64,000 nt of DNA. Source: Bacteroidales bacterium. Lineage in GTDB: Bacteria; Bacteroidota; Bacteroidia; Bacteroidales; P3. The stretch lies in the NCBI GenBank assembly GCA_017960475.1, contig JAGCZH010000018.1, positions 62,001 through 126,000 of the forward strand, read 5' to 3'. The position numbers and the translations under genes are program-made. Below, piece after piece: positions 17,223 to 25,500 of the stretch. Under the pieces are notes generated by a model. It saw only the letters and a list, made by a program, of their open reading frames with translations, was not told the origin of the DNA and did no database searches. Numbering within the stretch: the stretch's first letter is position 1; each line of letters starts with the position of its first letter.

Positions 17223-17870
17223 TTACCCTTTGATGATATAATCCACAAAAATTCCGGGGGTTTTAACGTTTTCGGGAGCTATGCTGCCTGTGGGGACGAT
17301 TTCTTGGGGTTCTACAATGACCATGTCGGCTGCGGTAGCCATCATGGGGCAGAAGTTCTGGGAAGTACCTTTGTACACCAGGTTGCCATCCTCATCGCTG
17401 ATGTTGGCGCCGATGATAGCGACGTCGGCATGGACGGGTTTCTCGAGGAGATACTCTTTGCCGTCGACGGTGATCTTCTCTTTGCCTTTCTCAACGATGG
17501 TGCCAAGACCTGTTTGTGTCAGCACACCGCCAAGGCCTGCACCTGCTGCGCGGATTTGTTCGGCCAAAGTACCTTGTGGCTGAAGGGTGACGTCGAGCTC
17601 GCCAGAGTTCATCTGGTCAATGGTGTTATTGTTGGTGCCGATATGGGTGGCAATGAGTTTCTTCACCTGATGGTTGGTGATGAGTTTGCCAACACCGACT
17701 TCGGGATATGCGGTATCGTTGCATATGATTGTGAGGTCCTTGACACCTTTTTCCACCAGGGCGTCGATAAGGGCGATGGGGTTGCCCACACCTAGGAAGC
17801 CACCTACCATTACGGTCATTCCATCATGGATCTTTTCGGCAGCTTGCTGTACAGAAACGAATTTGTTCAT
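17223..17870 (-). CDS. atoD: CoA-transferase subunit A (acetoacetate/butyrate type)
   Basis: This 215-aa family I CoA-transferase alpha subunit moves CoA between short-chain acyl groups. The family signature DGMTVMVGGFLGVGNP is at about residues 16-31 and GANISDEDGNLVYKG is a second block. The catalytic glutamate of such enzymes lies in the beta subunit, which is not found anywhere in this window, so the enzyme must get its partner from elsewhere. It is the first gene of a minus-strand unit that continues to kal. Its leader has a -7 box (17972-17979) and a stem-loop (17920-17951). Confidence 0.92.
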   Translation of the reverse strand: MNKFVSVQQAAEKIHDGMTVMVGGFLGVGNPIALIDALVEKGVKDLTIICNDTAYPEVGVGKLITNHQVKKLIATHIGTNNNTIDQMNSGELDVTLQPQGTLAEQIRAAGAGLGGVLTQTGLGTIVEKGKEKITVDGKEYLLEKPVHADVAIIGANISDEDGNLVYKGTSQNFCPMMATAADMVIVEPQEIVPTGSIAPENVKTPGIFVDYIIKG

Positions 17871-17919
17871 AATTATGTTTGTTTAGTTTATTTTACCTAC
17901 ATACAAACAACAAGTAAAT

Positions 17920-17951
17920 CAAGTTGTTCCCTTTTACGGGGAACCGACTTG
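17920..17951 (-). promoter_or_regulatory. Stem-loop in the atoD leader
   Basis: CAAGT at the left pairs with ACTTG at the right, and inside that GTTCCC pairs with GGGAAC around a 7-nt loop. It lies in the roughly 95-nt leader between the -7 box and the atoD start. It could be a transcript stabiliser, an attenuator or a protein-binding site. No known riboswitch class is recognised. Confidence 0.5.
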
Positions 17952-17971
17952 AATCTCTATGTTTGCGATTG

Positions 17972-17979
17972 CAAAGATA
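17972..17979 (-). promoter_or_regulatory. -7 box of the atoD promoter
   Basis: Read on the minus strand this is TATCTTTG, a full match to TAnnTTTG. A clear -33 TTTG is not present at 19 nt. It would give a leader of about 95 nt. Confidence 0.55.
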
Positions 17980-18005
17980 GCATTTTTTTTTCAGATATAT
18001 AATAA

Positions 18006-18038
18006 TTTTTGTCATATTACGTTTTTTACGTAATTTTG
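18006..18038 (+). promoter_or_regulatory. Bacteroidota-type promoter of the 210-aa exported protein gene
   Basis: TTTTTG (18006-18011), 19 nt, TAATTTTG (18031-18038). Both boxes and the spacing match consensus. The ATG at 18062 follows 23 nt later. Confidence 0.8.
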
Positions 18039-18061
18039 CACCGCGAAACAATAGCATTGTC

Positions 18062-18694
18062 ATGAGAAAAATATCTTTTTTTGCACTTTTTTTGACGCTC
18101 CTTGGCGGCATGGTCAGTGCACAGGATTATATAGTTCCCGAGGAGACTTGGTATCACACCGAGGTCTTGGGAAGCAACTACCACGGTTATGTCTTCAACA
18201 AGGATTGGTCTGTCGACATTATGGTGGAAAACCAGGATGGCCGTTTCACTCCTGAGGACATCGATATCGCCAAAGGAGAGAAACTGATGCAGAAAAAACT
18301 GGCCTTCCTTAACCGCAATCACGAAAATCAGGAGGGAATGTGCCCCATTATCGACGAACATATCCGTAAATACACCCGCCAATATGTAGGCTTCACCGAT
18401 GTCAATGGTGCCAAGATATTGTGGATAAACGCTGTATGGGATGAGAATATGGAGAAACAACTCTCCAAAGACATCGTCAGAGCCACTGGCGGCTGTGGCC
18501 GCTACTGGAGCATAAAAGTCAATCTGGACACAGAGAAAGTATATGGACTTGAAGTCAACGAGGCCGGAGACATAAAATATATTCCGCGTGTCAAGAAACC
18601 GGGTCCTCGTATCAGTCGTCCAAGGAATATCCACAAGCCTCAGCGCATTCGCAAGACAGGTATTATGCATAATCCCGACGAGGTTACTTTCTGA
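18062..18694 (+). CDS. Exported protein of unknown function
   Basis: This 210-aa protein has a signal peptide (MRKISFFALFLTLLGGMVSA, cleavage before QDYIVP). The mature part contains FNKDWSVDIMVENQDGRFTPEDI, two cysteines that could pair (CPIIDEH and GGCGRYW), and a basic, Pro-rich tail (RVKKPGPRISRPRNIHKPQRIRK region) of about 25 residues. No family is recognised and no sorting domain is present, so it is probably periplasmic or surface-exposed by another route. A consensus promoter precedes it, and GtrA follows 36 nt after its stop. Confidence 0.8.
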   Translation: MRKISFFALFLTLLGGMVSAQDYIVPEETWYHTEVLGSNYHGYVFNKDWSVDIMVENQDGRFTPEDIDIAKGEKLMQKKLAFLNRNHENQEGMCPIIDEHIRKYTRQYVGFTDVNGAKILWINAVWDENMEKQLSKDIVRATGGCGRYWSIKVNLDTEKVYGLEVNEAGDIKYIPRVKKPGPRISRPRNIHKPQRIRKTGIMHNPDEVTF

Positions 18695-18730
18695 TAGGTT
18701 CCCTGGAGGCTGTTCCGGTTGAAACCTAGG

Positions 18731-19186
18731 ATGTTCAAATATTTTTTTTCCATATATTACGTAGAATACAAGGTGCGCCTGTTGTTTACTTTTGCCCAGT
18801 TCTTTGAGAAAGCTTTTTTACTCAAATTCTTGCGTTTTTGTGTCGTCGGCGCTTCCGGAACAGCCATCGATTTTGGCCTTACCTGGTTGTGCAAGGAGAT
18901 TTTCAAGATACCTAAATTCATCGCCAATGCCATAGGTTTTGTTGTTGCTGCCACCAACAACTACATCTTGAATCGTATCTGGACATGGGGCAGCACCAAT
19001 AGCGAAGTGGGTGTCGAGTATCTTAAGTTCTTCACGGTGTCGCTTATTGGACTTGGTTTGAATACATTGATACTTTATGTTTTCAATGAGAAACTGAAAT
19101 GGAACTTTTATCTTTCCAAGGTTGTCGCTACAGGCGTGGTCATGGTGTGGAATTTTTTAGCTAATAACTTCTTTACCTTTGTGTAA
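18731..19186 (+). CDS. GtrA-family membrane protein
   Basis: This protein of about 151 aa has four hydrophobic segments in the GtrA layout, beginning FLRFCVVGASGTAIDFGLTW and continuing through IGFVVAATNNYILNRIWTW, with a terminal FLANNFFTFV. GtrA proteins are thought to flip polyprenyl-linked sugars or support polysaccharide modification at the inner membrane. The ATG at 18731 is preferred over a TTG at 18719. It is probably transcribed with the preceding gene. No glycosyltransferase is adjacent, the nearest one being at 21152. Confidence 0.9.
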   Translation: MFKYFFSIYYVEYKVRLLFTFAQFFEKAFLLKFLRFCVVGASGTAIDFGLTWLCKEIFKIPKFIANAIGFVVAATNNYILNRIWTWGSTNSEVGVEYLKFFTVSLIGLGLNTLILYVFNEKLKWNFYLSKVVATGVVMVWNFLANNFFTFV

Positions 19187-19204
19187 TTTGATTTATTGGT
19201 AATA

Positions 19205-19475
19205 GCAGGAGCTCTTCATTCTTTCGCTCGTGCGAAAGAACGAAGCAAGAAAGCACGCCGGCTGTGACGAAATTGCTAAAATTTCCGTCCTAAAGGCTAA
19301 AACGTCAAAGTTCGCTGAGGTCGGTTCTTTCTGATGGAGGAGGGAGGTTATGCTGCGGTCGTTTAAAATAACTTTTGAAGAAGGACTTCACTGACGATTC
19401 TTGACGCCTTTATTCCGAGAATTTCTTCACGCAATTTACGTCAAGGCCGGAAAAAAGATACAAACCAGCAGCTAT
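19205..19475. repeat. 271-bp duplicated non-coding element, copy 1
   Basis: Copy 1 of a direct duplication, with copy 2 at 19549-19819; nine single-base differences were counted. The element contains a long hairpin at 19214-19245 (9-bp perfect stem TTCTTTCGC / GCGAAAGAA, TCGT loop, extended by CTTC/GAAG across one mismatch). A second hairpin, GACGAAATT-gctaa-AATTTCcGTC, is at 19266-19289. A 7-bp CTTGACG (19400-19406) pairs with CGTCAAG (19439-19445). There are no substantial ORFs. It may be a structured RNA or a small mobile repeat. Confidence 0.85.
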
Positions 19476-19548
19476 TTAAACTTTTAAAACCTATTGGGAC
19501 AAGAGAAAAATACAGAATATGACAAACGTGATAATTTTATCGGCAAAA

Positions 19549-19819
19549 GCAGGTGTTCTTCATTCTTTCGCTCGTGCGAAAGAACGAAGCAAGAAAGCAC
19601 GCCGGCTGTGACGAAATTGCTAAAATTTCCGTCCTAAAGGCTAAAACGTCAAAGTTCGCTGAGGTCGGTTCTTTCTGATGGAGGAGGGGTGTTATGGTGC
19701 GGTCGTTTAAAATAATTTTTGAAGAAGGACTTCACTGACGTTTCTTGACGCCTTTATTCCGAAAATTTCTTCACGCAATATACGTCAAGGCCGGAAAAAA
19801 GATACAAACCAGCAGCTAT
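19549..19819. repeat. 271-bp duplicated non-coding element, copy 2
   Basis: Second copy, offset 344 bp from copy 1 and in the same orientation. The stems at the 5' end are unchanged. Differences cluster in the middle and 3' part. A 73-bp unrelated A/T-rich stretch separates the copies. The copy ends about 65 bp before the M14 peptidase start, with a pyrimidine-rich tract between. Confidence 0.85.
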
Positions 19820-19883
19820 ATATTTTTTTCAAACCTTTTGAACTTTTTAAACCTTTTGAACCTTTTGAACCTTTCAATCTGCC

Positions 19884-21155
19884 ATGTATAGAATCAGAAC
19901 TATTGTTTTTCTTTCTTTAATTGCTTTTCTTGGTTTTAATCTTGAGGCACAGCCTCTCAAGCCTCGTCCCGACGCTTTCCCACCTCTTGATGAAGCCAAG
20001 TCCACCAAATCAATACAGATGGCGGCCACTGTTGAGCAAATGGCGTCATGGGACAGATATCCCACATACAATACATATATCGCCATGATGCAGCAGTGGG
20101 CCTCTCAGTACCCCGACCTGTGCAAACTCGACACTATTGGGCTCTCGGTAAAAGGCCGCCTCATTCTGTGCATGCATATTCAAGCACATCTAGACCTCCC
20201 CGAGGCCGCCAACGCTCCACAGTTTTTATATTCCTCGACAATGCATGGCGATGAGGTTACTGGCTATGTGATGATGTTGCGCCTCATCGACACTCTGCTT
20301 CGTGGCTATGGCAACAACCCACAATATACCAATCTCGTGGACAATGTGGCTATATATATCAATCCCTTGTCAAATCCCGATGGCACATACCGTGGCGGCA
20401 ATAACACTATCTCCAGCGCTATGCGCTACAATGCCAATTATGTTGACTTGAACAGGAACTATCCCGACCCCTTCGGCACACAGCCCCTCAGCGCCGAACA
20501 GCCTGAGAACACGGCCATGATAGCCTATCTTGGAAGTCATCAGTTCCGCCTCAGCGCCAACCTTCATGGTGGCAGTGAGGTGATGAATTATCCCTGGGAC
20601 AGCTTCACTTCCTACGAGCGCCCTCATCCCGACCGCCAATGGTGGATTGAGGTCTCCAAACGTTTTGTCGACACCAGCCGCCTTTATAGCCAGAGTCATT
20701 TCCGTGATGTCAACTCGGTCGGCTATATCGAGGGCGGCGACTGGTATGTCATCTCCAACGGACGCCAGGATTATGTCAACTACTATCACAACTGCCACGA
20801 GATGACGATGGAGATTTCTACCGACAAAACCATCGACGGTGAGCAGCTTCCCGAATACTGGCGTTTCTTGCAGCACTCTTTTGTCAACTATATTGAGGAG
20901 GTTTTCTCAGTGCCTGCCACGGCTGGCATTGAAAACTATGAAGAGACCACAGCTCTTGATGTCTTCCCGAATCCTGCTGCCGACAGAATTTTTATTCGTG
21001 GCAATGTCAACGCCGAGATGCGTCTTTACGACGCTCACGGCAAAGAGCTTCCTGTTGTCAAAACTGATGCCAACAGTATCTATCTTGGTGATTTACCACA
21101 GGGTTTGTATCTTCTCCGTGCCGGAACACGAACTGCCAAGATTGTGAAGAGATGA
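19884..21155 (+). CDS. M14 zinc carboxypeptidase with type A T9SS sorting domain
   Basis: This 423-aa exported protein has a signal peptide (residues 1-23, cleavage after LEA). The M14 domain spans about residues 55-335. Likely zinc ligands are H121 and E124 (MHGDEVTG) and H228 (ANLHGGSE), with substrate-binding NPDG and DLNRNYPD and a probable catalytic E310 (MTMEIS). Residues about 353-423 (DVFPNPAADRIFIRG ... LYLLRAGTRTAKIVKR) form a type A sorting domain, so it should be exported by T9SS and surface-attached or released. A pyrimidine-rich tract precedes the ATG. It overlaps the next gene by 4 nt (ATGA). Confidence 0.95.
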   Translation: MYRIRTIVFLSLIAFLGFNLEAQPLKPRPDAFPPLDEAKSTKSIQMAATVEQMASWDRYPTYNTYIAMMQQWASQYPDLCKLDTIGLSVKGRLILCMHIQAHLDLPEAANAPQFLYSSTMHGDEVTGYVMMLRLIDTLLRGYGNNPQYTNLVDNVAIYINPLSNPDGTYRGGNNTISSAMRYNANYVDLNRNYPDPFGTQPLSAEQPENTAMIAYLGSHQFRLSANLHGGSEVMNYPWDSFTSYERPHPDRQWWIEVSKRFVDTSRLYSQSHFRDVNSVGYIEGGDWYVISNGRQDYVNYYHNCHEMTMEISTDKTIDGEQLPEYWRFLQHSFVNYIEEVFSVPATAGIENYEETTALDVFPNPAADRIFIRGNVNAEMRLYDAHGKELPVVKTDANSIYLGDLPQGLYLLRAGTRTAKIVKR

Positions 21156-22432
21156 ACCCCTATCGGCACATCTCAGTAGCCATACCTCTGCTCGACGAGA
21201 TGGAGAATCTCCCTAGTCTCATGTCGAGTCTGAGTCGCCAGTCTTTTGCCGGCTTCGACATTTTTGTATGTGTCAACAATCCTGAAGGGTGGGGGGAGAG
21301 CGGTGACCCCTACTGTCTGTCAGCCTACAACGCCAATCAGGAGTCACTCAGGTACTTGAGGGAACTTGCACAGGAGATTAATTCCGACAGGGACAACTAT
21401 AAAATCCATGTTCTCGACTGCTCCTCGCCGGGATGTGGTTGGACGGGGAAACGCAAAGGCGTCGGCTGGGCCCGCAGGATGCTTTTCGACGCCATTGCCA
21501 ACTTTCATGACGACGATGAGTTGGTTGTCAGCCTCGACGCCGACACCGCCATTGCCAGCAACTACCTTGAGACTGTCCTCTCCGAATTCAACAACTCTCA
21601 AAACCTGTCGCACCTCTCGGCCAGACATATCGATCCTCAGATACGAGCGCTCGCTGTACCCTACTATCATCCCCTGAGTGGCGACGAACATAGCGACAGG
21701 GCCATGTTGCGCTACGAGATTTACATGCGCCACTACCTCATTAGTCTATATGATGCCAGCGTTTGCCTCCATACATGTATACCCTATACCTTTACAGCCT
21801 TGGGTAGCGCTATGGTTTTCCCTTTGGGAGGATACAAGAAAGTGGGAGGCATAACGCCGTTGCAGGGTGGCGAGGATTTCTATTTGCTGCAGAAGTTCGC
21901 CAAAGCCGGTGTCGTTGTTGTCGACAGCGAAGCCGTAGTGCGACCGCAGGGCAGGATGTCGCGGCGTGTTCCCTTTGGCACAGGTCCTGCCATTGCGGCA
22001 GGTCTTCAAGCTATGCAAACCAAGTATCCGCTCTTTCCTTTCCAGGCTTTTCTCGACGTCGCCAAGACTTATGCTCTGTTTCCCGAGTTATACTATGCCG
22101 ACATAGATACCCCGTTGAGTGGCTTCTTGCGCAATCAGTTGTCCACCGATGATTTGTGGCAGCCTTTGCGCGACAATTACAAGACGTGCGACCATTTTGT
22201 CCATGCCTGTGCCGAGCGTGTAGACGGATTGCGCATATTGCAGTATCTCAAGGGACAGACATTGCGGAGCGCCGAAGAGGAGACAAAGGTCTTATGCTTG
22301 CGCCACAATATCTCTTTTCCTGACAGTTTCAGTTTTGCGGAATCTCCTCTATCTGTGATAAACAGACTCCGCAACGACATATACTCTTTGGAGCGTTCCT
22401 TACGAAAAGAGATGATTACATTACCCCATTAG
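21152..22432 (+). CDS. Family 2-like glycosyltransferase
   Basis: This 426-aa protein has a GT-A fold start (ISVAIPLLDEMENLPSLMSSLSRQ), the LVVSLDADTAIASNYL block with a DxD-type metal motif (DAD) and a later GGEDFYLLQKFAK acceptor region. It is soluble or peripheral, with no clear transmembrane helix. Its start overlaps the stop of the M14 peptidase (ATGA), implying translational coupling. The donor and acceptor sugars are unknown. Confidence 0.85.
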   Translation: MNPYRHISVAIPLLDEMENLPSLMSSLSRQSFAGFDIFVCVNNPEGWGESGDPYCLSAYNANQESLRYLRELAQEINSDRDNYKIHVLDCSSPGCGWTGKRKGVGWARRMLFDAIANFHDDDELVVSLDADTAIASNYLETVLSEFNNSQNLSHLSARHIDPQIRALAVPYYHPLSGDEHSDRAMLRYEIYMRHYLISLYDASVCLHTCIPYTFTALGSAMVFPLGGYKKVGGITPLQGGEDFYLLQKFAKAGVVVVDSEAVVRPQGRMSRRVPFGTGPAIAAGLQAMQTKYPLFPFQAFLDVAKTYALFPELYYADIDTPLSGFLRNQLSTDDLWQPLRDNYKTCDHFVHACAERVDGLRILQYLKGQTLRSAEEETKVLCLRHNISFPDSFSFAESPLSVINRLRNDIYSLERSLRKEMITLPH

Positions 22433-22520
22433 GAGATAAGATCCCAACGACGATTCCCAAATAGTGACACACATTGTGTTTGCATATCCGTGTCTGTTCG
22501 GGATTTTGACAGATATTTCT

Positions 22521-25500
22521 TTAGAATGAGAACCTGACTGTAAGTCCGCCTTTGGTGGTTGAGTTGGGGAAGGCGTTGCTGATATGGGGGGTGTTGATGT
22601 TGGTCTGGAAGAAAGCGCGAAGCGTCAAGTTGGCGCTCAGGGCGTATTCGGCGCTGACTTCAGCTATCCACACTTTCGAACCCGATGATATCTGGTTGGT
22701 GTTCTGGTTGATTTTGCGTATCTGAGTCAGGTTGTTGTTATAGGTTATATTGGCTTGAAGCACCAGGTCACTCTTAAGGTCGTGTGTTTTGTCGCCAGCC
22801 TTGAAATGAAACTCCAGGTCTTTGAAGCGGTATCCGGTTCCGAAGGTGAATCCATCACGGTAGGTCTCCGTAAGCTGATTGTTGCTGAAACTCAGATTGA
22901 GGCTGCGGCTCTTTTGTATGGATATCTTGAATTGGAAACTGTTGACCATGTTCACGTTGAGCATGATGAGCGGGTTGAACTGCTCGTTAATAATAACTCC
23001 CTCCATGCTTACCGGAGCTATGTAGTCGCCGTTGCCGTTCACCATAGTCTCGGTGCCATAGTCATACCCCTCCGCTATGGCGCTGATGGCTGCGTCGGTG
23101 TAGAAATTACCTATCGAGTAGGTTGACATATATTTGTGGGATATGACAATGTTTGTGAACCATTTTTTCAGGAACTCCACCTTGCTGAGTCCGTTGTATT
23201 TGATGTCCCAGTTGGGCAGCGGCATTCTCAGGAAGGGCGAGAAATCACATTTCCTAGCGTCTTTCCCCATATATGTCGCCAGAAACGCAGTCAGCAGCAC
23301 GGTTTGTTGATTGGCGCCATACCCAGCAGGATAGTATAGTCCGTTCATGGTGTCCAGAACCATCTGGTCGTTATAGGGGTCGTTGTTCATGCCTGCCAGG
23401 CGTTCCGCCACTACCGAGCGTGCGTCAAGAAACTGCTGGAACAACTCGTCGCTATTGGTGAACATGGTGTTGAACGACCATGCCGTCGTCGTATAGCTGC
23501 CCGTAGTCATGCTCGACAATGGACCTTCCACCATGCCGCTTGCGGTACTATATTTGTAGTAATATTCTTGACGTGACGAGTAGTTCTGTGTCGCCGTGAG
23601 ATCTATTCTGAAGTCTCGCATCGGTTCCACAGTGGCTTGGAATGATATCACCTGGTTCCGCATATCGTTGTTGGGTGTGTTCATAAGGGTGTCGTGCGAC
23701 AGCAGGTCGTCTCTTAGCAAAGTCTCCACGGTAGGATTGATTATAGATGTCGACCCCATATCAAACACAGTCTTGTCGGGTATACCCAGCACAAAGGGTA
23801 ATCCTGGCGCCCAATTGTTCGATGGATCAAGACCCACTATCCGAGACTCGCCCATGAATCCAGCTATGCTCGACCCGAACGAGTTGTTGTATTGTACATT
23901 GACATTCTTTACCGCAGTGACAAATCTAAGTCCGAAATAGCCAAGTTCTTTCAGCCGCTCCTGTCTTTCGGCCTTCCTTAGTGAGTCGGCGCGTGCCGCG
24001 TCGGCTTTCCTCTGCTCCATGCCGCGCTTCTTATCGAGGTCGTTTTTCTCTTTGTCGGCATCCTTGCCTTTCTTGTTCACCTCTACGGCCTTGGGCGGTT
24101 TCTTGGCATAGGCCGCCTTGAGCAGCTTCGACTTGTTGTAAAGCGTCTGCATGTTGGCCTGTGCTGGTATGTTCATTGACGTGCTGTTGCTTATCACAGC
24201 ACCTTGTGATGCCAGAGCCAGCGTGGCCCCAAGATAGTTGTATGTTGTGTGGAATGTGAAGGGCACTCTCAGAAAATCCATGTATGGCAGCTTGCTGATA
24301 GGTAGGTCCCAGTTGATGTTGATGTTTTGCTGGAAATTCTGCATAGTTCCGCCTTTCATAATGGTTTGCCATATCGAGTCGTTGGCCGTGTAGTCCACAA
24401 GTCCTGGCGGCTCGTCAATACGAGCGTTGGCGTTGGCGTCGTAGGTGATATGGAAACTTCGTGCCAGGTCGTATTGCACGTTGTAGGTACGTTGCCATGT
24501 GAACTGCTTGAAGTACGTCGGGTTCATTATTATCAAGGCCGCACTTTTGTTCCTGAGAAGAGTGCTCTCGATGTCACGATATATCTCTGTTGTGAAGCTC
24601 AGGTTCTTAGGCTGATAGTACAAGTTGAAGTCCTTTATAAACTTCAGATTCTTGTTTTGGAATATCTTCATCTTGTCAAACGGCCTGAACTGTTTGGGTT
24701 GGTTGATGTTGAAGTTGTAGGTTAGTCCGCCCCTATGCTGGTCTTTGTTATAGTACTCTATGTCGTCATCGCTGCTTCTCTCTCCGCTGTAGGCATACGA
24801 CACCGCGAAGTTCTCTATGTCGTAGAAATGGGGCGAGAGCGCTGATTTGCCCGTGCGTTCCTTGCGTACGTTAGTGAGAGTTATGTTCGTTGTCGTCTTA
24901 CGTTGTTGCGTCATTTTGCGTATCGAGTCGCGCTCAGCCTGTGTCTCATATGTCTTCAGGTCGTCTTTAAGCTTGACATCGGGGTCAAGGGGATTGTATT
25001 CTGGGCTTCCTATCTGGTTGTTGTAGTCAAGGTAGAACGGTATATGCATTCCCCATGTGTCGGGCAGGAATTTTCCCATCTCCAGGTTCAGCGTCGACTG
25101 AACGTTGAACGTGTTCACGAGCTCCAGTTTGTTCAGTTTGTCCTCAAGGTTGCCGAATCCCGATGTGGTATACGAGGTGTACAGCGACAGGTTGCCCACA
25201 TCGGCGAGGTTGGTCCTCGCCAACGCCATTGCGGCCCATCCGCCTCGGTTGATATAGTCCGATAGGCGTAGCTCGTTTATCCACACTATCGCGCTTTTGG
25301 GCAGCATGTCGTTCCCGTCGTCGAGAGTCTGTTTCCGAGGGTTGCGTACTCCCACCATAATCACTTTCACCTTCCCTAGATTGGGCGACCCCATTATCGT
25401 GTATTTCCTCCCGTCCACCATCTCGCTGTACAGCATCATGCTATTGTAGTCGCTCTCTCCGCTGCGAATCATGCTGTTGCGGTTCGACTTTATCTCCACC

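Noticed and set aside
19187..19883. Insertion sequence remnant
   Set aside because: No transposase fragment or terminal inverted repeats were seen around either 271-bp copy. A non-coding element is more likely, though a non-autonomous mobile origin is not excluded.
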